Shown piece by piece: positions 47,601 through 55,958 of a stretch of 64,000 nt of DNA. Position numbers and translations under genes: made by a program. The stretch is from a virus. The stretch is from positions 1 through 64,000 of IMG/VR virus record IMGVR_UViG_3300035670_000044. One strand, written 5' to 3'. The notes under the pieces are model-generated. The model was given only the letters and a program-made list of their open reading frames with translations. It did no database searches and was not told the origin of the DNA. Every line of letters begins with the position of its first letter. Within the stretch, counting starts at the first letter, position 1.

Positions 47601-47844
47601 GAGTTTGTGTCAGGTCTTTGTCAAAACCAAGAGTAAATACGCCAGACGCCAGTTCATCCCTTAGAGGGGCAAAGGTGTCTATTTCTCCTCTCTCTATTCT
47701 ACCAGTTATCGACAAGACTAAATCTACTGCTACCCTGTAGAAGAGTTTTTTGTCCTCTTCAACAGGAAAATAGCCATACGAGTCGAGACCCCGGGTGACA
47801 ATGATACCGACCCGTTCCCTTACTAGTTCGGTTACCTCGTTCAC
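44638..47844 (-). CDS. Large virion structural protein, possibly baseplate or tape-measure related
   Basis: 1068 residues. Mostly helical and Ser/Gly-rich, no membrane segment, with a Cys-containing C-terminal 130 residues (CRKFGGTGCSDLGYDPDQLC, and CxxxxxCISMLKCKK). No domain recognised. Position before the LRR and coiled-coil proteins in one late operon fits a baseplate hub or wedge; length also fits a tape measure, but the hydrophobic segments usual in those are absent. Confidence 0.6.
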   Translation of the reverse strand: MNEVTELVRERVGIIVTRGLDSYGYFPVEEDKKLFYRVAVDLVLSITGRIERGEIDTFAPLRDELASGVFTLGFDKDLTQTLLKLVFDSLYVEVDESGLIDPDTVRVYRKYEELLFEALSDISSLLKGGVSEYLSNIPEYALSGTQVELLPTQSRLLKRNRVVPDESGFTYRSRLRTRFVEVFDQEVTSRADVISGASPDINAITSDSKLDGELPPVDESLLTATFAGEGGKVYADIKRLYKFSMEFGGYQGSLVGSVDYQSRYYEYLMAMSYGKRLPGGLVGGKFGQFEEIYEHKVTETTIPGLKFLESIYATRSGNQSSVKSNPVAVKYGSGLTDRYISPTLSSNKPDFVSLTLESVYLLCLRVGDSIRSLLNRPPANIGNTSLHLDALGKVFPQSSDVRERGTGFTGAIGSLLSSNRSLYALLGYEPKLHNIGDKLKDMSGLVGSLTGTLRSVGFNPGGYVPSLALTVYEPDRDLITKRLKSIGFNGAEVQEIMSIESMTDLVSRFAPMTDSQDVISFFRAYDLTKLLYEFGGQEAIDQYTDFLYGVNPDTAVLRLLEILNKNRSLASRVRGSEFSRLIGYVVTLTYAVDPNQLTNFDAILKSNNLDLFQSITQLVERGLPTVIKDRDSVSLLSGMVAQMVTSDNSGYESQKPLWNDLIEKSAGNVGEGVSGLYEKTEGITPTELYAALGGPSATSPLGKILDGVRGGQMTSLIRYCNLFGLLYTLSGYRNSGQLVNESADQYTLIMEMLDTLETLSERLRIASIILGELGSTESPPTIYSEPIVQAQNKEFTAFTSLVKGETSGVGSSPIAESPGIGNSRIPNSVRVSNSLTPEEASTISKAGTNLGVFTKSAKNSTDSGSYIRIAVSNLLASGVNVAGSMMSEFPTDSIINPVRDYNVSYQDTSESTGTPDPLSSIPAFNPVASCRKFGGTGCSDLGYDPDQLCQNNFSKALFPEMGYGTSGATVVTNVPIDRPLGSQLGQRISYNSVPDAHPQIVFSSDGLSKLSRTGVLKSSEMLCASLKDPYQYSACISMLKCKKFDPPYEGKYSFAFCPSTLHGGRLKQ

Positions 47845-47852
47845 AGAATCTC

Positions 47853-47862
47853 GTGCTACAAT
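47853..47862 (+). promoter_or_regulatory. Host-type extended -10 promoter, divergent
   Basis: GTGCTACAAT reading right, overlapping the leader of the leftward late gene; the same arrangement as at 22978. Confidence 0.5.
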
Positions 47863-47864
47863 AT

Positions 47865-47882
47865 CTCTAACTGGCTTTCAAC
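47865..47882 (-). promoter_or_regulatory. GTTGAAAGC late promoter, minus strand
   Basis: GTTGAAAGC CAGT TAGAGA, a full match, 21-38 nt before the 1068-residue gene. Confidence 0.7.
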
Positions 47883-47908
47883 TAGGCAGAGGGTTGAGAG
47901 CTAATCAC

Positions 47909-48535
47909 ATGCCTGTAACCATGAGTAAACATTCCATTGCCTTGCTGTACACCGAACGCTCTGAGTCAGAGAAAGACCTGACGGTAATGATCGGTCACTT
48001 GAAGTCAGTATTATCTGAGATCGAAGGGGTCGATGTGACCGCTGAGGTCCTGACCCACGAACGACCTGTCCCTTATGAGGACTACCAGCACCTTGTGTTC
48101 TGTGGCTACGACCATGTAACCCTGGGACATATCCACCTCGCCATGGCGAGCACAGATCCAGGCAGTGTCCGGATCACAATGTATGACGAGCCTGGTGCTG
48201 CCATCGACAGAGAGCTCGGTGCTATTATGTTCAGAGCTATTGATTTGCGGCGAGCACCTGGAACATCAGCGACTCGCCTTGTATCCTCATGGTCTCACCG
48301 AGACATTGTATCCATGGCCCGCCAAGATGTGTTAAGATTGAGCAATGGAACAGACGGACCTAATCAACCGGCTGCTGGCCCTGTCGACTCTTCACCTCGA
48401 TCAGGAAGCTCTGGACGCAGTTCTAGAACACGAAAAGTGGAAGCTAAGGGAAACGCACAGACACGAAAAGGAGATGCGTCAGCTCGAGTTGAGGATGGGG
48501 GTGGCAGTAGCTCCGACACCGTCAGCCCAGAGTAA
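47909..48535 (+). CDS. Rossmann-like protein with disordered basic tail
   Basis: 208 residues from ATG 47909 (47921 also possible). Residues 5-145 look like an alpha/beta fold with strands HSIALLYTERS, YQHLVFCGYDHVT and SVRITMYDEPG, recalling SLOG or deoxyribosyltransferase-type nucleotide-binding folds, though no catalytic motif is certain. The final 60 residues are Ser/Arg/Gly-rich, overlap the next gene entirely and may be weakly constrained. Confidence 0.5.
   Translation: MPVTMSKHSIALLYTERSESEKDLTVMIGHLKSVLSEIEGVDVTAEVLTHERPVPYEDYQHLVFCGYDHVTLGHIHLAMASTDPGSVRITMYDEPGAAIDRELGAIMFRAIDLRRAPGTSATRLVSSWSHRDIVSMARQDVLRLSNGTDGPNQPAAGPVDSSPRSGSSGRSSRTRKVEAKGNAQTRKGDASARVEDGGGSSSDTVSPE
48329..48338 (+). 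promoter_or_regulatory. Host-type -10 inside coding sequence
   Basis: GTGTTAAGAT, 7 nt before the ATG of the 291-residue gene. Close enough that it may drive a leaderless transcript or simply be coincidental. Confidence 0.3.
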
Positions 48536-49220
48536 CGTTGATTCCGATTTTAACTCGGAAACTTCCCATAACCAGTGTGGCCCGGAGCACATAGGCTTGA
48601 TTGCCAAAACTAAAGTCGGGTTGGGCGCTTCCCTCCGGGCAAAAGAACTTCAGAATCCGGATAAACTGCCGGTTCAGTTGTTAGCACTTGCTATCACGAT
48701 TTCCTGGTGCGGAGAGCGTATGGGCAAGTGGCCAAGCGCTAAAGACACCAAGGTAGCTCTGGGTCTACGGAACGACCTGACCAAATCTGTTGAAGAGTTC
48801 GGACCGGTTAAGGTCATAAAAGCAGTAGACCTAGTTTCCGAGTCTTTGATTGTGTGGGATCCGAGGATTGTATCGGAGCAACTGGACAATATCCGTGTAG
48901 AGTCTGACCGAATCCGCAGCATGATGGTATCCGGATCCCCCCTATTTGCCGAATTTCGCAAGAATCACCCGCAAATAGATCCAGAACTATTCGATTCGTG
49001 TTATAATCAGAACAACGGCAATTTCACAGAAGCTGCCTTATACCTGTTGCGTCGGCAATTTAAAACCCTGCCCCCAAAGGAGCTCGAGCATATCGACGGT
49101 TGGGGTCAGCGCTGGCAGCAATATCTACCCTCATACCTACAGAAATGGCGAAGCGATTTAAAGAGCATGGAAAACAGGATGAGAACCGCGCAAAGGGCGT
49201 GGAAGGAGTCAATGTCCTAA
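48345..49220 (+). CDS. Hypothetical protein upstream of portal
   Basis: 291 residues, overlapping the previous gene by 191 nt. N-terminal charged helix (LEHEKWKLRETHRHEKEMRQ), central helical region, C-terminal QQYLPSYLQKWRSDLKSMEN. Position two genes before the portal fits a small-terminase or packaging role, but no helix-turn-helix is clear. Unknown. Confidence 0.6.
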   Translation: MEQTDLINRLLALSTLHLDQEALDAVLEHEKWKLRETHRHEKEMRQLELRMGVAVAPTPSAQSNVDSDFNSETSHNQCGPEHIGLIAKTKVGLGASLRAKELQNPDKLPVQLLALAITISWCGERMGKWPSAKDTKVALGLRNDLTKSVEEFGPVKVIKAVDLVSESLIVWDPRIVSEQLDNIRVESDRIRSMMVSGSPLFAEFRKNHPQIDPELFDSCYNQNNGNFTEAALYLLRRQFKTLPPKELEHIDGWGQRWQQYLPSYLQKWRSDLKSMENRMRTAQRAWKESMS

Positions 49221-49390
49221 CCAACACGGAGTTTGGGGTGTACGTCGATGGTGCTGAAGAGACCATCGAGATGTACGAGAGGGGTGAGATGACCAGGGAG
49301 GATTTGTACAACACCATCTTGGACCTTGATGTAGTGTATAAGTCCAAGGCAGGTCAGGGAGTTGAAAGCAAGGAAGAAGAGCGAATGTAA
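49145..49390 (+). CDS. Hypothetical acidic protein before portal
   Basis: 81 residues from ATG 49145, overlapping the previous gene by 76 nt. Acidic and helical (DGAEETIEMYERGEMTREDL). Ends with VESKEEERM, whose VES codons are the portal's late promoter. Confidence 0.55.
   Translation: MAKRFKEHGKQDENRAKGVEGVNVLTNTEFGVYVDGAEETIEMYERGEMTREDLYNTILDLDVVYKSKAGQGVESKEEERM
49361..49378 (+). promoter_or_regulatory. GTTGAAAGC late promoter
   Basis: GTTGAAAGC AAGG AAGAAG, core exact but TAGA half altered; 25 nt before the portal gene. Confidence 0.5.
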
Positions 49391-49402
49391 CCGTCCATCC
49401 CC

Positions 49403-51313
49403 ATGTCCGAGGATAAAAACACCCCTAAACGTCTTGTAAAGACGGGATACAACGACCGTCTTTACTCATTGGGGGTGAGTCAAGGGCAGCTAGGGGGATA
49501 TAAGTCAGACCCGTACACCTGGGGAGGACTTCCTACCGTCCTCACAGGGGCAATACTCCCCCGTCGCGATGACATCCTCATCGAGGAGGCCGGAGGGGGC
49601 CCCAGGGCGATCGAGCACTATACACGGCTGTTTAACGACTCGGCCGTCATGTCGGCCTGGGAAAAACTGGTGGGTGAAATAATTCAGAGGGAGTGGGAGG
49701 TATATCCGGCTAGCGATTCGGACAGAGACGAAGAAGTTGCCGAGTTTGTTCGTCAATCCATATACCATCTAGGGACTAACGGTCGTCAAAGCCGTGGCCG
49801 GGACATGCTCGTTAACTCCAACAGCGGGTTTAACTCTTTTGTCAAGGGCATGTGCGAAGCATTGATCCTGGGGATCAGTATTGGCGAGGTTGCTTGGGTT
49901 AGGCAGGGGGGATATGTGGTCCCTAGTGAGATAAAAATCCGCGACCCACGCAGGTTCCAGTTTGTACTGAATGACGACGGCTCGATCAGCCCGAGGCTTA
50001 TCACCGTCCAATCACCGGTAGAGGGGTTGCCCATCCCCCTCCGTTCCATGGTGATACATCGCCACTGGTCCTACAGCAACAACATGGATCCGTACGGAAC
50101 GGGCTTAGGGCGTCAGCTTTACAGCTTAGTGGAGTTCCGTCGTACGCTGATGTCATTCTGGCTCCAGTACGCAGACAAGCATACCACACCGACAGCGGTG
50201 GGAAAGTTTAGCCTGGGAACTCCTGACGAGGAAGTAGCGTCATTATTCACAGCTCTGCAGAGACTGGGCCAAGAAACGGCAATCGTAATCCCTAACGAGA
50301 TGGATGTCGACTTACTCACAGCGGACTCCAGGGCTGATGTTTATCAGAATTTGATTGGATATATCGACCAGCAGATCTCATTTCTCATTAACGGTGAGTC
50401 GACGGTGGGCCAGGACACCGGATCGACAGGATCGTACGCCAGGGACCAGGTCGCTGATTCGGTTCGGATGCGGAAGGCCAAAGCCCTATCAGAACAACTT
50501 GACGAAACAATCAACGGGACGCTGATCCGGTGGATCGTGGAGCTCAACTACCCGGGCTCATCGGTCCCCCGACTCAAGCGGAACTTCACCGACCTTGAGC
50601 AGCGCGAAGACCCTGTCAAGACTGTTCAAATTCTGACACAGCTTCAGGCGGTGGGGTATCGACCCAGCGATCTGGATTGGCTGCGCGACAAACTCCAGAT
50701 TCCTTCGCTCGAGAGGGTCGAGATGCCTACGGAGATGTCAGAACCGCAGACCGCTGATGCCGGGGAATCCGACGCCAAGCCGGTTGTAGGCGAAAGCATG
50801 ATTGGACGTATGCTCACAGACGCGTCTGCGGTATCAACAGATAATCTCGACTTTAGCGAGTTCGATGAGTCCGGTGACCTCAAAGACGAAACGGTTCGGG
50901 ATAAAGTTGCCAAACGTATCGCAGAGCGTTTCAATAGTGGGGGGATGGACGAGGTCGGTTGGGATCGCCTATCCGCCGGTATATCTTCAACCGACTCTGA
51001 GAATTCTAAACTCAATATCGATGAGTTCACAACCCCTGGAGACATTATATATACTGCCAAACGCCTCCTCGATGAGATAAGGTCCATACCAGTTACTGTT
51101 CCACCTGAGCATGACAGATTACGAATGGATTTAGTTAGATTTGAAAACATAGCACTGCGTGAGGATGATATGGACGAGAAGGAGGTAGCGGAGTTAGTGA
51201 AAATTTACACCTTGACATATCGTCTTAACCGGAGCCACGTTCACCGTGAATTAGTCAATTTGGATCCGGATAAGGTGGGATATTGGCAATCTTTCTCTCC
51301 GTATTTCCTCTAG
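49403..51313 (+). CDS. Portal protein (Mu gp29/DUF935 type)
   Basis: 636 residues. Core features of DUF935 portals: DSAVMSAWEKLVGEIIQREW, GISIGEVAWVRQGG, YGTGLGRQLYSLVEFRRTLM, FLINGESTVGQDTGSTGSYA. The dodecameric portal is the DNA gateway and head-tail connector. The C-terminal 230 residues are acidic and not typical of the core; they may be an added domain. Contractile Mu-like morphogenesis is supported by the neighbouring sheath and DUF1320 genes. Confidence 0.85.
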   Translation: MSEDKNTPKRLVKTGYNDRLYSLGVSQGQLGGYKSDPYTWGGLPTVLTGAILPRRDDILIEEAGGGPRAIEHYTRLFNDSAVMSAWEKLVGEIIQREWEVYPASDSDRDEEVAEFVRQSIYHLGTNGRQSRGRDMLVNSNSGFNSFVKGMCEALILGISIGEVAWVRQGGYVVPSEIKIRDPRRFQFVLNDDGSISPRLITVQSPVEGLPIPLRSMVIHRHWSYSNNMDPYGTGLGRQLYSLVEFRRTLMSFWLQYADKHTTPTAVGKFSLGTPDEEVASLFTALQRLGQETAIVIPNEMDVDLLTADSRADVYQNLIGYIDQQISFLINGESTVGQDTGSTGSYARDQVADSVRMRKAKALSEQLDETINGTLIRWIVELNYPGSSVPRLKRNFTDLEQREDPVKTVQILTQLQAVGYRPSDLDWLRDKLQIPSLERVEMPTEMSEPQTADAGESDAKPVVGESMIGRMLTDASAVSTDNLDFSEFDESGDLKDETVRDKVAKRIAERFNSGGMDEVGWDRLSAGISSTDSENSKLNIDEFTTPGDIIYTAKRLLDEIRSIPVTVPPEHDRLRMDLVRFENIALREDDMDEKEVAELVKIYTLTYRLNRSHVHRELVNLDPDKVGYWQSFSPYFL

Positions 51314-51317
51314 TCTC

Positions 51318-51335
51318 GTTGAAAGCTGTGTAGGA
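51318..51335 (+). promoter_or_regulatory. GTTGAAAGC late promoter
   Basis: GTTGAAAGC TGTG TAGGACGG, 5 nt after the portal stop and about 45 nt before the next gene. Confidence 0.65.
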
Positions 51336-51379
51336 CGGAGCCCCCTTACCGCTCTACAACTTTCCCAGACATATCTGTC

Positions 51380-51808
51380 ATGATCCAAATTCGACCCGTA
51401 ACCCAGAGCCAATTCCTGGTCTCTATGTCCCCTTTCTCCCATTACTTCACCTCGTTCTCTGGTATTCGCGACACCGCTGCCGCATCCAGCTACCCTGATG
51501 GTGTGAGGCAGCGTATCTTCCAGCTCCGTGGTCCGAAGACCCTCGCTGAGGCAACCTTTAGCACCCCCTTCGATCCAGAGAAGCATGCGGACATAGTGGA
51601 CTTCTGGAAATCAAGCTCCTGCGACTTTCTCTCTGCCACTGTACAGCCTGTAACATGTAGCGAAGATCCCCAACCCCTTGGCTCTCGCACTCTTATCATT
51701 CTGGATGCCCAAATGTCCAGTCTGAACTTCGGCTCTGTGGACAAGTCTAGCGGAAACCCCAGCACTCTGGAAATCACCCTGATCTGTAACGACTTTACCT
51801 ACGCCTAG
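51380..51808 (+). CDS. Probable tail tube protein
   Basis: 142 residues, beta-rich with RIFQLRGPKTLAEATFSTPF, FWKSSSCDFLSATVQPVTCS, LEITLICNDFTYA. Size and strand pattern fit a tail tube monomer, which stacks inside the sheath. No motif is specific; it could be a tube-like baseplate protein. Confidence 0.45.
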   Translation: MIQIRPVTQSQFLVSMSPFSHYFTSFSGIRDTAAASSYPDGVRQRIFQLRGPKTLAEATFSTPFDPEKHADIVDFWKSSSCDFLSATVQPVTCSEDPQPLGSRTLIILDAQMSSLNFGSVDKSSGNPSTLEITLICNDFTYA

Positions 51809-51811
51809 TCC

Positions 51812-52570
51812 ATGGCCGCCCGGACATTCGGCTCGTTACCAATTAGCTGCGTCACTCCGGCGCAGCTACAGGCCCTAGCGGAAAAAAACATTGGGGTGGA
51901 GGGCATTAGTGGCGTGGGTTGTAATAATCCGTTACTTAATACGTGTGAGCGGGACGCCAATGACTTGCTAGCTCAGTACCAGGTGTACGATAGCACGAAA
52001 GGGGTTTATACTACCTGGGGTAATATCTCCCTGTCCTGGGATTTTGAGAATACGGGCAGCGATGAGAGGTGGGGATCGGCCCGATATGTGGACGAAAATG
52101 GATACAGAACAGGTGATCGAGTACTAGTCATCACGAATAACGGCCTTTTGGTGACATTATACGAGTCTACAGTAGACGGTCCGTCCCCATCAGGCCCGTT
52201 TGACCCCAATTTGTGGGTTGAGGTGTGTCATGTTGCCACAGCAGAGCCTGTAGGCCTTAGGGACATCAGGGAATATGAGTACTATGCCCCAAATAAGGTC
52301 TATTCCGTTGGAGATGTAGTCCTTCGGGACACCCGGTGTGGCGATGATACATGCGTGTATATTGCTAAGAGTACCGTACCGACCAATACCAGTCCTCCCG
52401 CACTGGTATGGAGCTTATCCTACTGTTCTTCCAATGGGAAAGCGAACACATGCGCGAAGCAGGTGGTCTGCGGTCCGGGTCGGGTCGTTGTCGACCTATC
52501 ATCCGGAGACCTCGATCAAATCTGTGTACCGGTTGAAAGCACAAACTCCGTAGGTCCTAGTTTTAGTTGA
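51812..52570 (+). CDS. Tail protein with carbohydrate-binding-like modules
   Basis: 252 residues. YQVYDSTKGVYTTWGN and YAPNKVYSVGDVVLRDT, then VYIAKSTVPTNTSPPALVWS resembles CBM5/12-type glycan-binding modules (Y..GDvV...lY.A). Several Cys pairs. Ends PVESTNSVGPSFS, containing another GTTGAAAGC (52532) and abutting the promoter at 52566. May attach the phage to a glycan on the host surface. Confidence 0.6.
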   Translation: MAARTFGSLPISCVTPAQLQALAEKNIGVEGISGVGCNNPLLNTCERDANDLLAQYQVYDSTKGVYTTWGNISLSWDFENTGSDERWGSARYVDENGYRTGDRVLVITNNGLLVTLYESTVDGPSPSGPFDPNLWVEVCHVATAEPVGLRDIREYEYYAPNKVYSVGDVVLRDTRCGDDTCVYIAKSTVPTNTSPPALVWSLSYCSSNGKANTCAKQVVCGPGRVVVDLSSGDLDQICVPVESTNSVGPSFS

Positions 52571-52583
52571 AAGCAGTATAGAA
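52566..52583 (+). promoter_or_regulatory. GTTGAAAGC late promoter
   Basis: GTTGAAAGC AGTA TAGAAAC, a full match across the previous stop codon. Confidence 0.7.
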
Positions 52584-52602
52584 ACTCGCTTCACACACTA
52601 CC

Positions 52603-53013
52603 GTGGCAACTAATCTTTTTAGGGGGTCGTGTACTCCCAATCTCGGTGGAGTTCAGGATTATTACACTAAAGACGAGATAAATCAGTTATTCAGAAAAAG
52701 AACAGGGTCAGATAGTCTGTTTCTCGAGACTAACCACATCTGGGTTGGTAATCTGTCCAATGTTCAGAGCCAGTACAGGCTTGACCCTAATCACTATATT
52801 GTAGACCATGCTACAGGGTCGGTAGCAAATTTGTCCACGGAGAGAGATATTGAAGAATCTAAACTCATTCGTCGTAATGCAACTGTGTCTATTGGAGTTC
52901 CTGGGACAGTGCCGTTTGGAGTCGGACCAATTATTCCCCCGGGCATGTCGTTGGTCGGTATAGGTCCCGACTCCTATAACGTAATAGACACCCGAAGCGG
53001 ATCAGTCTGTTGA
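52603..53013 (+). CDS. Hypothetical virion protein
   Basis: 136 residues, GTG start. YYTKDEINQLFRKRTGSDSL is a typical fibre-associated N-terminal helix; the C-terminal end is beta-rich (GVPGTVPFGVGPIIPPGMSL). Late promoters on both sides. Confidence 0.55.
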   Translation: MATNLFRGSCTPNLGGVQDYYTKDEINQLFRKRTGSDSLFLETNHIWVGNLSNVQSQYRLDPNHYIVDHATGSVANLSTERDIEESKLIRRNATVSIGVPGTVPFGVGPIIPPGMSLVGIGPDSYNVIDTRSGSVC

Positions 53014-53026
53014 AAGCAGGGTAGAA
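53009..53026 (+). promoter_or_regulatory. GTTGAAAGC late promoter
   Basis: GTTGAAAGC AGGG TAGAAG, a full match overlapping the previous stop. Confidence 0.7.
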
Positions 53027-53043
53027 GTTACACCGCTACCTCC

Positions 53044-54387
53044 GTGCCGTACTACGAAAATCCTCTAGAGACCCATTCCATTGACGAGGCGATCAGTATC
53101 GCCAACAACAAAGCGTTCAATGTCATCCAAATCGCGGATACTCGCGGGGTGATTGTCGATCCGTTTTCTGGCTCAGCGATAGATGCCTTCTCCCGTCTCC
53201 GAACCTCCGAGGCATTTACTCTAGCCGACTACAAGCACGTATATGGGATAAATACCGAACTGCTGGATGAGTTATCAAATGGCGGAACCGTTACCCACGT
53301 GGCCAACAGTGCTTGTGTTCGATTGAGCACTACTTCGAATACCTCCAGCCGATCAGTACACCAGTCTCGCATGTACCACAATTACATGCCAGGAAAATCC
53401 CAGCTAGTGTTGTCATCGTTTGTGTTTTATGGGGCCACTGCCAACGTAACAAAACGAACCGGGTACTTCGATGACCGGGACGGAATCTTTTTTGAACAAG
53501 ACGGAAACGGAGTATTGTCAATGAACGTCCGTTCGTATGTGACCGGTAGTCCTGTGACCGTAAAGATCCCACAATTCGACTGGAATGGGGATCGGTGTGA
53601 TGGTACGGGGGATAGCAGTTGGAATATCGATATCACAAAGTCCCAACTATGGTGGTGTGATTTTCAGTGGTTGGGCGTTGGTCGTGTCAGAGTGGGATTT
53701 GTTCACAAAGACAGCTACGTTGTTGCGCATACCTTTTATCACAGCGACGTCTTAAATACTGTATATATCAGTAATCCTAACCTTCCGATCCGGTGCGAGA
53801 TCAGTAATACCGGTACCACTACCGGGGGGTATTTCGATCAGATCTGCTCTACTGTTATCTCGGAGGGGGGATACACCGAATCGGGAATAAACTTTGGAGC
53901 AAACTCAGGGACGACATTGAAGGAGATTAATGCCGCGAGTGGCGTTGTCCCCATCATGGCAATCCGGTTAAAAAACACGTTCCAGACGTATCCCAACCGT
54001 GTGTTTGTGAGGGCGGAATCGTTGACAATGTACGCGTCGGGCAATCCCGTGTACTGGAGACTGATTAAGTTGCCTGGATTGTCCAGTATTACCTTGTCCT
54101 CACCCACATGGACTAGCGTCGATAGTGGGTCGGCTGTTGAGTATAACCTTACCGCTACTGCGTTTACGGATGGGTATCCGGTGGCTGGCGGTATCGTTGG
54201 TACTGAATCCCCAGGAGGTAGTACGAAGGGTACGGGGGCCGGTACTGGGGCCCTAGGGGGCCCCAAGAAGAGCTTTATTGCGCAGAATTACAGCTCGACT
54301 GACAGTGAAATATATCTTGTGTGTGCTCAGGCAATTGGGGGAAATGCTACTGCGGTTGTTGATTTGACTTGGCGAGAAATTAGTTGA
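53044..54387 (+). CDS. Phage structural protein, first of three related
   Basis: 447 residues, GTG start. The common phage structural module is clear: DAFSRLRTSEAFTLADYKHV, YNYMPGKSQLVLSSFVFYGA (YHNYMPG), KRTGYFDDRDGIFFEQDGNG, WWCDFQWLGVGRVRVGFVHK, GGYFDQICSTVISEGGY. The proteins at 59781 and 62829 carry diverged versions. It is a tail-fibre or tail-lateral protein of unknown precise position. Confidence 0.7.
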   Translation: MPYYENPLETHSIDEAISIANNKAFNVIQIADTRGVIVDPFSGSAIDAFSRLRTSEAFTLADYKHVYGINTELLDELSNGGTVTHVANSACVRLSTTSNTSSRSVHQSRMYHNYMPGKSQLVLSSFVFYGATANVTKRTGYFDDRDGIFFEQDGNGVLSMNVRSYVTGSPVTVKIPQFDWNGDRCDGTGDSSWNIDITKSQLWWCDFQWLGVGRVRVGFVHKDSYVVAHTFYHSDVLNTVYISNPNLPIRCEISNTGTTTGGYFDQICSTVISEGGYTESGINFGANSGTTLKEINAASGVVPIMAIRLKNTFQTYPNRVFVRAESLTMYASGNPVYWRLIKLPGLSSITLSSPTWTSVDSGSAVEYNLTATAFTDGYPVAGGIVGTESPGGSTKGTGAGTGALGGPKKSFIAQNYSSTDSEIYLVCAQAIGGNATAVVDLTWREIS

Positions 54388-54400
54388 AAGCCCAGTAGAC
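54383..54400 (+). promoter_or_regulatory. GTTGAAAGC late promoter
   Basis: GTTGAAAGC CCAG TAGACG, a full match overlapping the previous stop. Confidence 0.7.
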
Positions 54401-54413
54401 GTATTTAACGCGC

Positions 54414-55457
54414 ATGACATATTCCGCCACAGCGCCGGTAAAATTATTGTCCGGGACAGCCTCTGCCCCGTCGTTAACATTTGCCGGTGGCCCCGGACTG
54501 TTCAGTCCGGGACCCAACCAGCTAGCAGTTACCACTGGCGGAGTACAACGTCTTTTGATTGGGTCTGATGGGTCAATTGCCTCCAGCGGCTCTTTGTCCG
54601 GATCTTCTCTTTCTATTTCTGGTCAAAGTGCCAGGACAACAGCGTTACAAGAGACTTCTCTGCCTATCGCGCTAGACGCCACTGCAATGCCGGGGGCGTC
54701 GGTGTTGGGGAATGACGGACAGGTTTACACGTCCATCAAGATTGGAGAATCTTATGAGTGGTCCAAGGCACCTTCAGCGTTGTCAACGGGTGAGATATTT
54801 CTAGGGGTCAGCGAGCCACGCGTAAATTTTAACCATGCCATCGCTTCGGGTGGATATAGTTTTGCGCCTGCTATTCAAACCGAAGGCGCTGAGGCATCAG
54901 GCGCTTCAATCGGCATAACAAGGTATGTCGCAGGTAACGGACCATCTTATTTAATCTTGGCAAAGGTCAATAACGATAATCCATTAGAAAATACTGCTCT
55001 TGTTACGAGCCAAGACGTAGGCACTATTTTATTTATGGGCGCCGATGGCACAGAACTGATACCAGGGGCCGCAATTACAGCAACTGTTAGCGGAACCGTA
55101 GGCACGCGGTCCGTGCCCATGTTTCTTAATTTTCGGACCAAACCCGAGGGCGCAGTTGACGGAGTGCCCATCACGGGCCGAATGCGCGTCATGCCCAACG
55201 GCAACGTGTTGATCAACAACACAACCGGCACCGAGCGCTTGTCCGTTGCCGGCAACATCCAAACCACAGACGCTGCCAACGGCTTCATGGTCGGCAGCAA
55301 TCAGGTTGTCGGCTCTCGCAAAACTGGATGGGCCGCGCCAACCGGCACTACCACTCGAACCGCGTTTGACACCGCCACTGCCACCGCTACTGATGTGGCT
55401 GAACGCGTCAAGGCGCTCATTGATGATCTAGCCGCCCACGGCCTTATTGGAGCCTGA
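54414..55457 (+). CDS. Tail fibre protein, mosaic C terminus
   Basis: 347 residues. N-terminal 120 residues are local in style. From about 54.8-55.1 kb the DNA becomes GC-rich and the C terminus (GSRKTGWAAPTGTTTRTAFD, AERVKALIDDLAAHGLIGA) is the end found on fibres of many proteobacterial phages. Suggests an imported distal fibre, as at 38.5-40.2 kb. Confidence 0.7.
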   Translation: MTYSATAPVKLLSGTASAPSLTFAGGPGLFSPGPNQLAVTTGGVQRLLIGSDGSIASSGSLSGSSLSISGQSARTTALQETSLPIALDATAMPGASVLGNDGQVYTSIKIGESYEWSKAPSALSTGEIFLGVSEPRVNFNHAIASGGYSFAPAIQTEGAEASGASIGITRYVAGNGPSYLILAKVNNDNPLENTALVTSQDVGTILFMGADGTELIPGAAITATVSGTVGTRSVPMFLNFRTKPEGAVDGVPITGRMRVMPNGNVLINNTTGTERLSVAGNIQTTDAANGFMVGSNQVVGSRKTGWAAPTGTTTRTAFDTATATATDVAERVKALIDDLAAHGLIGA

Positions 55458-55459
55458 CC

Positions 55460-55615
55460 ATGAAAGACCAGCTCATCACCATCATCAATTCCTATGCCGC
55501 TGCTCGTGCCAGCGGTGACACCATCCTGCAGCAGTTCGCCGCGCAACAGCTCGGCGCCTTCCTGGAGAGTGTCGAAATTACCGCCAACCCCACTGCAAAA
55601 ACTACCGATGACTGA
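55460..55615 (+). CDS. Small fibre-linked protein, foreign block
   Basis: 51 residues, MKDQLITIINSYAAARASGD, AAQQLGAFLESVEITA. GC-rich, immediately behind the imported fibre end and overlapping the next gene (ATGACTGA). Probably came with the fibre. Confidence 0.55.
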   Translation: MKDQLITIINSYAAARASGDTILQQFAAQQLGAFLESVEITANPTAKTTDD

Positions 55616-55958
55616 CCCCGCAATCACGTATAACTGGAAAATCGAGCGCCTTGACTGCGCTCCTTCCGTGAATGAACTCAGCAACGTAGTTCGCAAGATT
55701 CACTGGAGACTGTTCGCCAGTGATGGGATCAACACTAGCGATTTGTACGGAGACATTCTTCTTGGTGACGCCGACCCGGAGGATTTCACAGCTTATGAAT
55801 CACTGACCGAAGCCGAGGTAGTCGCCTGGTTGGAGGCCGCGATCGACGCCCGTGCCGACGAGGAGGAACCGTCCGTTCCCCAAATGCGCAGCGGCCTGGC
55901 TGGCATTCTGGCCGCCATGAGGACACCAGCGGTAGTAGCAACTCCGTTGCCCTGGTAG
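55608..55958 (+). CDS. DUF7936-like small phage protein
   Basis: 116 residues. ITYNWKIERLDCAPSVNELS, VRKIHWRLFASDG, then an acidic helix TEAEVVAWLEAAIDA resembles a small beta-sandwich protein common beside phage fibre genes (ITYNW...). Exact role unknown. Coupled to the previous gene; part of the imported block. Confidence 0.6.
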   Translation: MTDPAITYNWKIERLDCAPSVNELSNVVRKIHWRLFASDGINTSDLYGDILLGDADPEDFTAYESLTEAEVVAWLEAAIDARADEEEPSVPQMRSGLAGILAAMRTPAVVATPLPW

